NCBI GenBank assembly: GCA_041300525.1
Contig: JBGLNJ010000001.1
Coordinates: 3,720,001 to 3,784,000 of the forward strand
Reading direction: 5' to 3'
Source of the DNA: JBGLNJ01 sp041300525
GTDB lineage: Bacteria > Chloroflexota > Anaerolineae > Fen-1058
DNA: 64,000 bases
The notes below the pieces were generated by a model that saw nothing but the letters and a program-made list of their open reading frames with translations, did no database searches and was not told where the DNA came from. Each line of letters opens with the position of its first letter. The stretch's first letter is position 1. Of the stretch, positions 17,439 through 26,132 are shown in pieces. The translations under genes and the position numbers were made by a program.

Positions 17439-18638
17439 CTAACTGACTGCACGGGGTAAGGTGAAGAAAAAGGTGCTCCCCTGGCCCGGCACGCCGGCAC
17501 TTTCTATTCCGACTTGCCCGCCGAGCTTTTCCACGATGCGCCGGACGATGGACAGCCCCAACCCATGCCCTTTGGCGCGCGCCTGATCGAGCCGCGTGAA
17601 CGGCGTGAACAGGCGAGCCTGATCCTCCGGCGTGAGGCCCTGACCATTGTCGCGCACCCAGAAGCGCACCATGCCCCCGCCCCCACCCTCGCCCTCCCCC
17701 GTACCCTTATGGGCATCTTCGACAAGCGGGGGAGGGTTGGGGAGGGGGTCTGCGCCCAATTCAACACGGGGCGGCTGGCCGCCGTACTTTAGCGCGTTGC
17801 TGAGGTAGTTGACCCACACCTCTTCGACCCACGGGCCATAGCCTCTGGCGACCGGCCAGGCCGGCACATCTTGTAGAATGATCTCTGCCCGAGTGTCCCC
17901 GATCAGATCGCCCAGGCGCAGGTGAGCTTCATTCACAATGCCGGCCATGTCCAGCGGGCCCACCTCCACTTGCATCTTGCGCACGCCTGCCAACAACAAC
18001 AACTCGTCAATGATATTGCTCATCTTGAGCGCGTTCCTGACCATCGTCTGCAAACACTCCTGCCGCTCCTCGTCCAACATGGTGGTGTCGTCCCGGGCCA
18101 ATAGATCGGCAGAATTGACGACATTGTTTAGCGGGTTCTTGAGGTCGTGGGCCACGGTATGGGCAAAGGCATCCAGTTCCTCATTGCGCGCCTTGAGTTC
18201 GGCGGCGTATTGGCGGAGCGCCTCGTCCGCTTGCTGCTTTTCCTCAGCCAGGCGGTGCTGGTAAATCACCCGATCAATCACGGCGGGAAGCAGTTCGAGA
18301 TACCCGCCCTCCACATCTTTGACGATGTAATCGCGTGCGCCCATTTTCAGGGCCTCGACGGCGGTCTTTTCATTCCCTGCGCCGGTGATCATGATGACCG
18401 GCGGCAGCGGCCCCCGCGCCGCCAAAATGCGAATCACCTCCAGCCCATCGTGGACAGGCATGTTTTGATCCACGGCCACAACATCATAAGGGGCCGCAGC
18501 GTACAGGCTCAGGCCCTCCCCACCGTCATGGGCGAGGGTGACGACGTAACCCTCTCGCTCCAATCTCTTTTTCAAAAGGCGGGCCAGGCCCACATCATCT
18601 TCCATGTAAAGAATACGAATAGGTTTTAGCTCCGTCAT
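17439..18638 (-). CDS. Receiver-histidine kinase hybrid
   Basis: A 399-residue protein with an N-terminal receiver domain (ILYMEDDVGLARLLK, phospho-acceptor Asp57 in VVAVDQNMP, Lys in DYIVKDV), a coiled coil, a HisKA domain (HTVAHDLKNPLNNVV, His164) and an HATPase domain (NYLSNALKYGG, VRDNGQGL, GHGLGLSIVRRI). A Gly/Pro/Glu-rich insert at about 300-330 inside the ATPase domain is encoded by a C-rich palindromic repeat and is not part of the fold. The gene overlaps the downstream end of a response-regulator gene by 4 bases, and both probably belong to one phosphorelay with the kinase further upstream. Confidence 0.85.
   Translation of the reverse strand: MTELKPIRILYMEDDVGLARLLKKRLEREGYVVTLAHDGGEGLSLYAAAPYDVVAVDQNMPVHDGLEVIRILAARGPLPPVIMITGAGNEKTAVEALKMGARDYIVKDVEGGYLELLPAVIDRVIYQHRLAEEKQQADEALRQYAAELKARNEELDAFAHTVAHDLKNPLNNVVNSADLLARDDTTMLDEERQECLQTMVRNALKMSNIIDELLLLAGVRKMQVEVGPLDMAGIVNEAHLRLGDLIGDTRAEIILQDVPAWPVARGYGPWVEEVWVNYLSNALKYGGQPPRVELGADPLPNPPPLVEDAHKGTGEGEGGGGGMVRFWVRDNGQGLTPEDQARLFTPFTRLDQARAKGHGLGLSIVRRIVEKLGGQVGIESAGVPGQGSTFFFTLPRAVS
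17673..17752. repeat. C-rich palindromic repeat inside the kinase gene
   Basis: CCCCCGCCCCCACCCTCGCC pairs with GGGGGAGGGTTGGGGAGGG, giving a long imperfect hairpin. A similar block (CCCACCCCAGCCCTCCCCTG ... CAGGGGAGGG) lies between genes at about 7929-7975. Here it is in frame and adds about 27 residues to the HATPase domain. Confidence 0.6.
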
Positions 18639-19084
18639 AATATTCTTTCCCCATTTGGCACCGCGACAATGGACAGGAACAACCCCAGCTCACGTATCGC
18701 CTTAGAGAACTGCTCATAATCCACCGGCTTGGTGACGTAGACATTACAACCGAGTTCGTAGCAGCGAACCACCTCGCGCGCATCGTCGGTGGTGGTCAAG
18801 ATCACCACCGGGATATGTTTCGTTCTCTCGTCACCCTTCATGCGGCGCAGCACCTGATAGCCATCCAGCGCGGGCAGGTTCAGATCCAGCAGCATCAACA
18901 TTGGCGAAGGGGGCCGGGCGCTCGTGTACCGGCCCTCGCCGAACAGGTAGTCAATGGCCTGCTGACCATCGGAGAGTGCGATGATCTCATTCGTGATGTT
19001 GGAGCGACGCAGGTTTTTCTCGATCAAACGAGCGTGGCCGGGGTCGTCTTCTACCAACAAAATGGTCACTTGTCTGTTAGACAT
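18635..19084 (-). CDS. Response regulator, single receiver domain (copy 1)
   Basis: A 149-residue stand-alone receiver of the Rcp1/CheY-like type: ILLVEDDPGHARLIEKNLRR, the acceptor Asp in MLLDLNLPALDGYQVL, Thr in VVILTTTDD and Lys in YVTKPVDYEQF. It has no output domain, so it acts by protein contact or as a phosphorelay step. It is the downstream member of a tandem duplication with the gene at 19221-19652, about 85% alike by eye. Its C-terminus has drifted and is extended compared with copy 2. Confidence 0.9.
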   Translation of the reverse strand: MSNRQVTILLVEDDPGHARLIEKNLRRSNITNEIIALSDGQQAIDYLFGEGRYTSARPPSPMLMLLDLNLPALDGYQVLRRMKGDERTKHIPVVILTTTDDAREVVRCYELGCNVYVTKPVDYEQFSKAIRELGLFLSIVAVPNGERIL

Positions 19085-19205
19085 GCTAGTCTCCTTGTGC
19101 GAGCTAATTCGGCAGCGTAAAGGTGAACGTCGTCCCTACCCAGTTTCGATTCACACCCGATCCGTCCCCCGTGGCGACGCACCAATGCCTGCACGCAGGT
19201 TTTGT
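19085..19205 (-). pseudogene. Duplicated scrap of a histidine kinase C-terminus
   Basis: The 120 bases upstream of response-regulator copy 1 repeat the last about 30 codons of the kinase gene that ends at 19672 (VQALVRRHGGRIGCES...). The copy carries a one-base deletion before the TTFTFTLP motif and has no start. Together with the two regulator genes this shows a tandem duplication of about 540 bases (18660-19198 and 19228-19766, offset 568). Confidence 0.8.
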
Positions 19206-19220
19206 TTTGTCTCCAGTCTC

Positions 19221-19652
19221 TCATGGGATGGTGACCACGGCCAGGAACAGCCCCAACTTGTGGATCGCTTCAGAGAACTGCTCATAGTCCACCGGCTTGG
19301 TGACGTAGACATTGCAGCCGAGTTCGTAGCAGCGAGCCACCTCGCGCGCATCGTCCGTGGTGGTCAAGACCACCACCGGGATGCGTCGCGTTCTCTCGTC
19401 ACTCCTCATGCGGCGCAATACCTGGTAGCCATCCAGCACCGGCATGTTCAGATCCAGCAGCACCAACATCGGCGAAGGGCGCGGGACTTGCGCATACTTG
19501 CCCTCACCGAACAGATAATCAATGGCCTGTTGGCCGTCAAAGGCCACGACGATCTCATTCGTGATGCTGGCGCGACGCAGATTTTTCTCGATCAAACGAG
19601 CGTGGCCTGGGTCGTCTTCTACCAACAAAATGGTCACTTGTCTGTTAGACAT
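19221..19652 (-). CDS. Response regulator, single receiver domain (copy 2)
   Basis: A 143-residue stand-alone receiver with the same motifs as copy 1 (LLVEDDPGHARLIEKNLRRA, LLDLNMPVLDGYQVLRR, VVLTTTDD, YVTKPVDY). Its start is the ATG at 19652, 20 bases after the kinase stop, with an AAGGAG site. It is the natural partner of the kinase just upstream. The short, clean C-terminus suggests that this is the parental copy. Confidence 0.9.
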   Translation of the reverse strand: MSNRQVTILLVEDDPGHARLIEKNLRRASITNEIVVAFDGQQAIDYLFGEGKYAQVPRPSPMLVLLDLNMPVLDGYQVLRRMRSDERTRRIPVVVLTTTDDAREVARCYELGCNVYVTKPVDYEQFSEAIHKLGLFLAVVTIP

Positions 19653-19671
19653 GCTAGTCTCCTTGTGCGAG

Positions 19672-22074
19672 CTAATGAGGCAGCGTGAAGGTGAACGTCG
19701 TCCCGACCCCCAGTTCCGATTCGCACCCGATCCGTCCCCCGTGGCGACGCACCAATGCTTGCACATAGGCCAGGCCCATGCCTTCCCCGGGCACGTCCTG
19801 TTTCCCCGCCCGGCGGAAGGGCGCGAATACCTTGTCCATGTCCTCTTGCGCGATCCCGCGCCCGTTGTCACGGACGTGGAAGAGCGTCTCCTCCGCGTTG
19901 CGCTCTCCGCTAATCTCGATCTCCCCCGCCCGGCCCGGCTCAAGATAGATCAAGGCATTGTTCAGCAGGTTGCTCATGATTTGCTCCAGCGCGGTTCGGT
20001 CAGCCACCACCGCGGGCAACGGCCCAGCGGTCACACGCGCCTGGCGCTGCTCGATCTGGTACGCCAGGGTCTCTAACGTCGCTTGGGTCAGCGCCTCCAT
20101 ATCCACCCGTTCCAGGACAAGCTCACGCCGGCCCAAGCGCGACAATTTGAGGAGAGCGTTGATATAGTGATCCATGCGGGTTACAGAAGCATCAATAAAG
20201 CCCAGGGCTTCGGGCACGTCTGCCAAGAGAGCCGTCGTCACGGCTGACCGGTGTTCCTCGTCCAGTTGAGGCAAGACGGCATGGAGCGCCGAGCGGACCA
20301 CCTTCAACGCAAGAGCCAACTCGCCTGCAAAGCCCTTGAGATTGACCAACGGCGCTCGCAAGTCGTGGGAGATGGTGTAGGTAAACCGCTTGAGTTCTTC
20401 GTTGCTTTGCGCCAACTCGGTGCTAAAGCGGCGCAACTGGTCCTCCGCCCGTATGCGCTCCAACGCGCCGCCGCAGTGATCGGCGAGTGACCGGAGGGTG
20501 CCCAGCGATTCCTGGTCGTAGGCCATGGGGGTATAGCTCTGGATGGACAAGACGCCAATAATGTTGGCGACGTTTCGAATGGGGACGAACATGAGCGAGG
20601 CTGAGAGACGGGTCTCGTCGCCAAACCGAACCACATCAGCATACTCGGCTGCCTGGTTTCTCAAGATCAACTGCCCACCTTCCTTCATCGTTCGGCGCAC
20701 GATCGGTGTAGGCGTCTCGCCGACGACGCCAGTATGAATATCCACACGTTGGCCGTTGATGATATCTACACTCAGCACTAGATACGTTAGATCTTCTTCG
20801 GCCGAGTACAGGGAGAGAAAACAGGCATCCCAACCCACGAGCTGGTCGGCCACCCCGACAATGATCCTGGCGGCCTCTTCCGGGTTCGTGGTCGAGTTCA
20901 GCCGCTGCCCCAAAGCCGAAAAGGCTGCGCTGTGTTCTTCTGCCCGCTTGCGCTCGGCCAGTTCCCGCCGAACAGCTTCGTATAACCGCGCGTTCTCGAT
21001 CGCCACGGCGATCTGGTCGGCCAGGGTCTCGATCACTCTGACGTCGTTCTGGTCAAAGACGTCAAGTTGGGGGCTTTGGACATCGAGCACGCCCACGGTC
21101 TCATTGCCTACCCGTATGGGCACACAAAGTTCGGATTGGGTCGGGATCAGGTCAGGATAAAAGTTGGTGTAGCGGGACTCGGTGCGCACATCGTTAGCCA
21201 GCAACCGCTCACCGTGGCTGCCCGTCCAGCCGACCACGCCCTGTCCCAGTTCGATCCGGTGGAGCCACATATAGGCGTTGTCGAGGATGAATTGACGGAC
21301 CTCGCCGCGTCCGTAATCGGGACGGGTGTCGCCCCACGGTGTGGTCGCCCGTTCGTCGTTGTAAAAGTAGATGCCGCCGAGATTGTTCTCGGACCAGCCG
21401 TCGAACTGCCAAAGATCGAGGTCGCTCGGGCCCAAGTGATTGTAAACGACGTCGAGGATCACCGCCATGCCATGCTCGTGGGCGCGCTTGACGAATCGCT
21501 TGAACGCCAACGGGCCTCCGTAGGCGGTCTCGACCGAAAAGATATGGGAGGGGTTGTAACCCCACGACCGGTCTGTCGCGAACTCGGCTACCGGCATGAT
21601 CTGGATCGCATTGACGCCGAGCTTTTTCAAATGTCCCAGACGGGCCGACACCGAGGCGAACTTGCCGGGCAGGTTGTCGTTCTCCTCGTCGTTGAACGTG
21701 CCGACGTGCAGTTCGTAGATGACGAGCTCGTTCCAGGGCGCGAGATGCAAGTCGTCCCCCGCCCAGTCAAAGCTCGGGTCGTGGACAATGGCGTTGCCGA
21801 CCGAGTTGGTCACCTCGCGGGCATACGGGTCAATGCGCTTGAACTCGCCCTTCGCCGTGGTGAGCAGGAACCGGTACTGATCGCCGACACGCGCCTCGGC
21901 CACGTCGGCGTACCAGTCGCCGTTCTCGGCTTGCATGGGATGCTTGTCGCCGCTCCAGTCGTTAAAAGATCCGATGATGGATACTCGCTGCGCATGGGGC
22001 GCCCATACGCGGAACGCAACTCCGCCTGCGTGAGGGGTCGCTCCCCTGCCCTTGATCTTTGTTTCATCGCTCAT
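19672..22074 (-). CDS. Chimera: CBM48-GH13 N-terminus joined in frame to a GAF-GAF-histidine kinase
   Basis: Residues about 15-85 form a CBM48 domain (RVWAPHAQRVSIIGSFNDW) and 115-273 the first half of a GH13 barrel of the branching-enzyme or trehalohydrolase group (YELHVGTFNDE, IQIMPVAEF, conserved region I DVVYNHLG, FILDNAYMWLHR). The catalytic Asp, Glu and Asp regions are missing. At about residue 274 (near 21250) the frame passes into a GAF domain (LGQGVVGWTGSHGERLLAND), a second GAF (about 385-540), a HisKA domain with His570 in TISHDLRAPLVNL, and an HATPase domain (NLLNNAL, DNGRGIAQED, GEGMGLAYV). The amylase half cannot be active. The kinase half is complete, and the original kinase start is lost. 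It is upstream of the response regulator it probably feeds. Confidence 0.8.
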   Translation of the reverse strand: MSDETKIKGRGATPHAGGVAFRVWAPHAQRVSIIGSFNDWSGDKHPMQAENGDWYADVAEARVGDQYRFLLTTAKGEFKRIDPYAREVTNSVGNAIVHDPSFDWAGDDLHLAPWNELVIYELHVGTFNDEENDNLPGKFASVSARLGHLKKLGVNAIQIMPVAEFATDRSWGYNPSHIFSVETAYGGPLAFKRFVKRAHEHGMAVILDVVYNHLGPSDLDLWQFDGWSENNLGGIYFYNDERATTPWGDTRPDYGRGEVRQFILDNAYMWLHRIELGQGVVGWTGSHGERLLANDVRTESRYTNFYPDLIPTQSELCVPIRVGNETVGVLDVQSPQLDVFDQNDVRVIETLADQIAVAIENARLYEAVRRELAERKRAEEHSAAFSALGQRLNSTTNPEEAARIIVGVADQLVGWDACFLSLYSAEEDLTYLVLSVDIINGQRVDIHTGVVGETPTPIVRRTMKEGGQLILRNQAAEYADVVRFGDETRLSASLMFVPIRNVANIIGVLSIQSYTPMAYDQESLGTLRSLADHCGGALERIRAEDQLRRFSTELAQSNEELKRFTYTISHDLRAPLVNLKGFAGELALALKVVRSALHAVLPQLDEEHRSAVTTALLADVPEALGFIDASVTRMDHYINALLKLSRLGRRELVLERVDMEALTQATLETLAYQIEQRQARVTAGPLPAVVADRTALEQIMSNLLNNALIYLEPGRAGEIEISGERNAEETLFHVRDNGRGIAQEDMDKVFAPFRRAGKQDVPGEGMGLAYVQALVRRHGGRIGCESELGVGTTFTFTLPH

Positions 22075-22077
22075 GCT

Positions 22078-22590
22078 TGGCTCCTCATTGGCAAACTCTT
22101 TTAGAAAGCGCTATCGAACTTTTGTCGCAATCTGGCGGTCCATCACCTTGTCAACGGTTTCAATTCTCCGCTTGCCATTATGCGCGGCGAATGGTTCGCC
22201 TGTAAGCGCAATCCTTATAACCTCTCCATATCAGCTAGCCGACCTACGGCGTCCGGATCACTTGGCGTCAGCAGCGTGTTGATCTCTTCACGTTGGATAA
22301 CAGCAGTGAGACTCTCTCTACACCCGCGCGAGAGCCGCATTATTCCCCCTGTCAGTTTCTGCTCACAAGGAAAAAGCTACTGGCTGCTTGACGGGCTGGC
22401 TCATACTTGCTCTGCCACACGTCAATAACGGCGGAGATCAGGGTACTATGCTCTCCTCCTGCCTCTCGTTAGCAAGCCCACTATCAGGGCAAAGATAAAA
22501 GAGCCAATGATTGACCAGATGACTGGAATTGCCGGCAAAAGTTGCCGCCGCCGGTTGCGGGTGCCCAGACGGAGCCGACGCTGCTGGGTC
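22078..22590. other. Gene-free stretch with one possible hydrophobic peptide
   Basis: About 510 bases without a convincing gene. On the minus strand near 22545-22455 one frame gives a strongly hydrophobic tail (VIWSIIGSFIFALIVGLL then TRGRRRA and a stop) that could be a TTG-started membrane peptide following the YeaQ-like gene; it has no clear ribosome-binding site. The part from 22090 to 22430 shows nothing I can name. Confidence 0.3.
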
Positions 22591-22905
22591 TCAGCGGTGG
22601 ACTGGGTGACTTGGGCTAGTGACTTGCTCGCCCGAGTCCTCGGTCACCTCTCGCGTCCGGCGGCTGAAGAAACTGAGGACCGTCAGCAGGATACTGGCCC
22701 CCAATAATGACGCCATCAAAGCCGGTAAGCTGAAAGTGTTCTGATTGATTGTGCTAATACCAAGATAAGAGGTCAACAAGAAAGCCAAGAACGCACCAAC
22801 GATGCCCACCACGATATTGAGTAGGCGGTTTCGCGTCTCCATGAAGAAACCATCCGCCCAGCCGATGATCGCCCCGACGACGAGCAACAAAATCAAGTTT
22901 ATCAT
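22591..22905 (-). CDS. YeaQ/GlsB-like small membrane protein
   Basis: A 104-residue protein with three hydrophobic segments. INLILLLVVGAIIGWADGFF and RLLNIVVGIVGAFLAFLL match the transglycosylase-associated (YeaQ/YmgE/GlsB) family, which has Gly-rich helices. The C-terminus is polar and Glu/Ser-rich. Family members are small envelope-stress proteins of unclear biochemical role. It closes a minus-strand group with LemA, TPM and rhomboid genes. Confidence 0.7.
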   Translation of the reverse strand: MINLILLLVVGAIIGWADGFFMETRNRLLNIVVGIVGAFLAFLLTSYLGISTINQNTFSLPALMASLLGASILLTVLSFFSRRTREVTEDSGEQVTSPSHPVHR

Positions 22906-22996
22906 TTTGTATTCTCCTATATCTGACTAAATTTCGCCCAAAATAACGGCGACTTGCTCCTGGGCGAGTAAAGGAGTTCAGTAAAAACCGCGTCGC

Positions 22997-23686
22997 CTAC
23001 TGCTTTGGCGTCGCCAGCGGATTCTGGACGGGCTGGCCGGCATGGCCGCCCTGATAATAGGGGAAGGTCACTGGCAGCTCAAAACCGAAATACGCGGAGA
23101 CGCGCGCCACAATCTCGCCCTTGATCTGTGCCCGGCGGGTGTTGTAGGCTTTGACGGCGTCATTCCAATCGGTGCCACCCAGTTGAATAGTGTTCATCGC
23201 CTCATCAATGGTATCACCCAGCGCCAGGGTCACTTTCGCGTCCGGCACGGGGGGAGGGGCCTGGGTGATGGCGTTGACATAGAGCGTAAAGCCCTGGCCC
23301 AGGCCGTTGGGTAGTGCGCCCTTGCCTTGCAGCTCGTTCAAGTTCAGCTTGGTCGGGTCCAACGGCTGGCCTTTATCGTCGCGGTAATTCTTCAGCAAGT
23401 TGGTCAGCGCATCTGTTTGCGAACGAAAGTTGCCGGTCCATACCTCGCCGCTGTTGCTGACCGCGTCGTAATAATCTTTGGTGATCTGCGTTTTGGCCTG
23501 GATCTTGGCATACTGTGTATCCGTCACCAACTGAAAATTGGCCGCCGCGGACTGCACGCCCTGCACCAACGCAACCAGCTCGTTGTATTCCGTCGTGCCC
23601 GAACTCACGACGCCGCAGCCGGTCAGCCCGACTAACACGGCAACCACCACAAAAATGGAAACGATCTGTTTAGTATAGCGTTTCAT
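22997..23686 (-). CDS. LemA-family lipoprotein
   Basis: A 229-residue protein with a lipoprotein signal (VAVLVGLTGCG; lipobox Cys about residue 24). The mature part has the helical LemA pattern: EYNELVALVQGVQSAAANFQ at the start and DAVKAYNTRRAQIKGEIVAR late. LemA proteins are often encoded beside TPM-domain proteins, as here (18 bases from the next gene). Function is unknown, with envelope maintenance suspected. Confidence 0.75.
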   Translation of the reverse strand: MKRYTKQIVSIFVVVAVLVGLTGCGVVSSGTTEYNELVALVQGVQSAAANFQLVTDTQYAKIQAKTQITKDYYDAVSNSGEVWTGNFRSQTDALTNLLKNYRDDKGQPLDPTKLNLNELQGKGALPNGLGQGFTLYVNAITQAPPPVPDAKVTLALGDTIDEAMNTIQLGGTDWNDAVKAYNTRRAQIKGEIVARVSAYFGFELPVTFPYYQGGHAGQPVQNPLATPKQ

Positions 23687-23704
23687 GTCTTACTCCTATT
23701 CTTT

Positions 23705-24610
23705 TTAATTGCCGCGCCCGGAGCGACCGCTGCCGCTGCCACCGCGCGTCGGCGGACTGCTCCTGCCTCCGCCTAAACTGCTTCTGCCCCCGCCGGAAGG
23801 GAACCTCGTCCCCCGGGAACCCGAACCGGAGGGATTGAAGGTGATCCCCCTCCGGGCCAACTGGTTGAGCATCCACATCAGAAACAGCAGAAAAAAGATG
23901 CCCATGCACAGCAGACCGCAGATGGTAAAAATGCCCATCGGCCCTGAAGGCAGCGTCGGCAGGTTAATCGTCTCCGGGGTCGGCGCGAGGGAAATCAGCG
24001 GCGCGTATTTGCTGCGCGCAACCGTGTCGAACCCCTGCACCAGGGTCAACAGCGCCTGATCCATGCTGTGGGTAGATTGGTAAGCATCTTCGGCGGCGCG
24101 GTTGAGGGTCGTCAGTTCGGGGGCGGTGAGCGCCGGCAGGCCCAGCCCCACGCCATAGTGTACGTCAATGCGGGCGGGTTCAACAACGATCAAAAAGACA
24201 AAGCCATTATCCTTGCGCTCGCCCGCCGGCTGGCCGAGCTGCATGTAACGCAGGAAGTGCACGGCACAGTTGACTCGGTTGCCGACCTGGGCCTGCGACT
24301 GGATGAGGATCATTGTCTGCGCGATGGAATCTCCATTCAGCCGGTCGAGAACCGCGTCCACTTCGGTCACCGCCTGCTCCGAGACATAGCCCTGCCAGTC
24401 CACCGTCCAATGTGCCTGTTGCAGATCGTAGGTAAAGCCATAATCCGGAGCGGAGCCGTCGCCGCACAGGGGCGCGGCGAAGACTGCGCCGGCGCTGGCC
24501 GGGGTGAAATAGACCGAAAGGCTGAACGCCAACACCATAACCGCTGTGACACTCACAGCAATCAGCGTGATGCCCCGCCGGGCTGTGTTACGATCCACGG
24601 CTACCTTCAT
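23705..24610 (-). CDS. TPM-domain (YgcG-like) membrane protein
   Basis: A 301-residue protein with an N-terminal membrane segment or signal (about 12-34), a TPM domain (about 70-210, with TVDWQGYVSEQAVTEVDAVL and GFVFLIVVEPARIDVHYGVG), a second membrane segment (about 228-250) and a low-complexity Gly/Ser/Arg tail (SSLGGGRSSPPTRGGSGSGR). This is the usual YgcG layout, often with a Gly-rich end. TPM domains have been linked to phosphatase activity and to photosystem II repair in phototrophs. Here the pairing with LemA suggests an envelope role. Confidence 0.75.
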   Translation of the reverse strand: MKVAVDRNTARRGITLIAVSVTAVMVLAFSLSVYFTPASAGAVFAAPLCGDGSAPDYGFTYDLQQAHWTVDWQGYVSEQAVTEVDAVLDRLNGDSIAQTMILIQSQAQVGNRVNCAVHFLRYMQLGQPAGERKDNGFVFLIVVEPARIDVHYGVGLGLPALTAPELTTLNRAAEDAYQSTHSMDQALLTLVQGFDTVARSKYAPLISLAPTPETINLPTLPSGPMGIFTICGLLCMGIFFLLFLMWMLNQLARRGITFNPSGSGSRGTRFPSGGGRSSLGGGRSSPPTRGGSGSGRSGRGN

Positions 24611-24616
24611 TTCGAT

Positions 24617-25267
24617 TCAGCTTGTCGTCTGCGCCCCTCGACTCCCACGAAGCAAAAAGGTCAGCACAAACCCGGCGATAAATCCGCCGATGTGCGCCAT
24701 GTAAGCAACGCCACCCGTCTGCGCTGTGTTGGCAATGGAACCCATGCCGCTAAAAAACTGCAGAACGATCCAGAGCCCAATGACTATCAGCGCGGGCACT
24801 TGAATCACTTGTTGGCCCTGCAATACTCTGACCTTTCCCTGTGGGAACAGCAAAATGTAAGCGCCGAGCACGCCGGCAATCGCTCCTGAGGCTCCCAAAT
24901 TCGGCACGTTTGAGCCGGTGCTAAAGGCCAACTGGGCAAAAGTTGCCGCAAGCCCACAGAGTAGGTAGAAGATTGTGAACACGATGTGCCCGAAACGGTC
25001 TTCCACATTATCGCCAAAGATCCACAAGTAAAGCATGTTGCCTCCCAGGTGAACCCAGCCGGCATGCATGAACATAGAAGTGAAGAGCGTCAGGAAATCA
25101 CCGCCGGGATTGGCCAGGAAGCGGCGAGGAACGAAAGCCCATTTCCCAATAAAAGCGTCGCCACCACTCAACTCTACAAAGAAGAACAGGACGTTCAGAG
25201 CGATCAAGGCATAAGTGACCAGCGGAACCGTTCTGCGAGAACTATTATCATCACCGATGGGGAACAT
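24617..25267 (-). CDS. Rhomboid intramembrane serine protease
   Basis: A 216-residue six-helix protein. The catalytic Ser lies in LGASGAIAGVLGAYILLFP and the catalytic His in AHIGGFIAGF. HAGWVHLGGNMLYLWIFGD carries the helix-2 His and Asn residues typical of the family. Rhomboids cleave membrane proteins within the bilayer. It is 6 bases upstream of the TPM gene and so in one operon with TPM and LemA. An unidentified substrate may be among them. Confidence 0.9.
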   Translation of the reverse strand: MFPIGDDNSSRRTVPLVTYALIALNVLFFFVELSGGDAFIGKWAFVPRRFLANPGGDFLTLFTSMFMHAGWVHLGGNMLYLWIFGDNVEDRFGHIVFTIFYLLCGLAATFAQLAFSTGSNVPNLGASGAIAGVLGAYILLFPQGKVRVLQGQQVIQVPALIVIGLWIVLQFFSGMGSIANTAQTGGVAYMAHIGGFIAGFVLTFLLRGSRGAQTTS

Positions 25268-25287
25268 AACGATTTACTCCTTTACTC

Positions 25288-25393
25288 CGGTTAGCTGTGA
25301 GCGGTGCCGGCCTTGCGGGCCGCCTGTTTCAATCGCCGCATGTGGATGCGCTGCCCTTTGGGTAATCGTTTCGTGTTAGTCTTGCTTGTTTGC
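25288..25393 (-). pseudogene. Possible small basic protein with a frameshift
   Basis: An AAGGAGCTGCAA site precedes ATGGCAAACAAG, but that frame stops after six codons. The neighbouring frame continues as a very basic peptide (TKRLPKGQRIHMRRLKQAAR) of about 30 residues ending near 25290. One extra base in the start region would explain this, through mutation or sequencing error. No family is recognised. Confidence 0.3.
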
Positions 25394-25512
25394 CATTTGC
25401 AGCTCCTTACTCTATCAATGATCCAAGTCGCGCCGATCACTGAGATTGAAAATCTTTCCGGCTATCTCCGCGTGGCTGAACTTGGTTGAATTTCTGTCTG
25501 CCAGCGCCATCG

Positions 25513-25608
25513 TCAGAACCACCCGAACCAATAGGGATCCACAAGCGTCGCCAGAATCCCCCAGACAGAACCTAGCACTGCGCCGCCTATCACGTCGCGC
25601 GGATGTCG
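25513..25608 (-). pseudogene. PAP2 phosphatase C-terminal scrap
   Basis: On the minus strand a frame reads SRHPRDVIGGAVLGSVWG followed by a hydrophobic tail and stop. HxRDVxGGxxLG is the last signature of type-2 phosphatidic acid phosphatases. Everything upstream of it is gone: at about 25608 the sequence switches to a glycosyltransferase fragment on the other strand. Confidence 0.6.
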
Positions 25609-26132
25609 TGATGGTCAGCACCGCCGACTATGACGAGCCTATTCGAGAGGTTTTGGAAGTGGCACGCGACCTCCCCGAAATTGACTTTTACATCACCGGC
25701 GACTTTGAACATTCTCATTATCATCACGGCATTGCCGAAGACGCGCCCCGGAACGTCCACTTTACCGGGTATCTGAGGGAAGGCTATTTTGCGCTACTGG
25801 ACGCTGCTGATGTCATCCTTTGCCTGACAAGCGAAGACAATACTTTTTTGAGCGGCGACAACGAGGCTTTGTGGCTAGGCAAGCCCCTTATCACGTCCGA
25901 CTGGCCCATCCTGCGGCGTTACTTTAGCCGGGGCACACTTTACATTGACAACTCGGTCGAGCAAATCCGGCAGAGCACCCTAGAGATGCGCCGCAATCTG
26001 GACGCCTACCGATCAGAGATGCAAGTCCTTCAAGAAGAACGACGCCGAGAGTGGTGGCAAAAAGCCAATGACTTGCTTGCTATGATTCGGCAAGAAATGC
26101 GCATCCCCGCAGATGGAGCGCAGCGTGCTTAA
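25600..26132 (+). pseudogene. GT4-type glycosyltransferase, C-terminal half only
   Basis: The frame from about 25604 encodes the second Rossmann half of a group-1 glycosyltransferase (IDFYITGDFEH, NVHFTGYL, YFALLDAADVILCLT, GDNEALWLGKPLITSDWPIL, where the Glu-Ala pair normally binds the nucleotide sugar). The acceptor-binding N-terminal half is missing, and the upstream part of the frame is antisense to the PAP2 scrap. It overlaps the next glycosyltransferase gene by 20 bases, so both once belonged to one polysaccharide operon. Confidence 0.7.
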
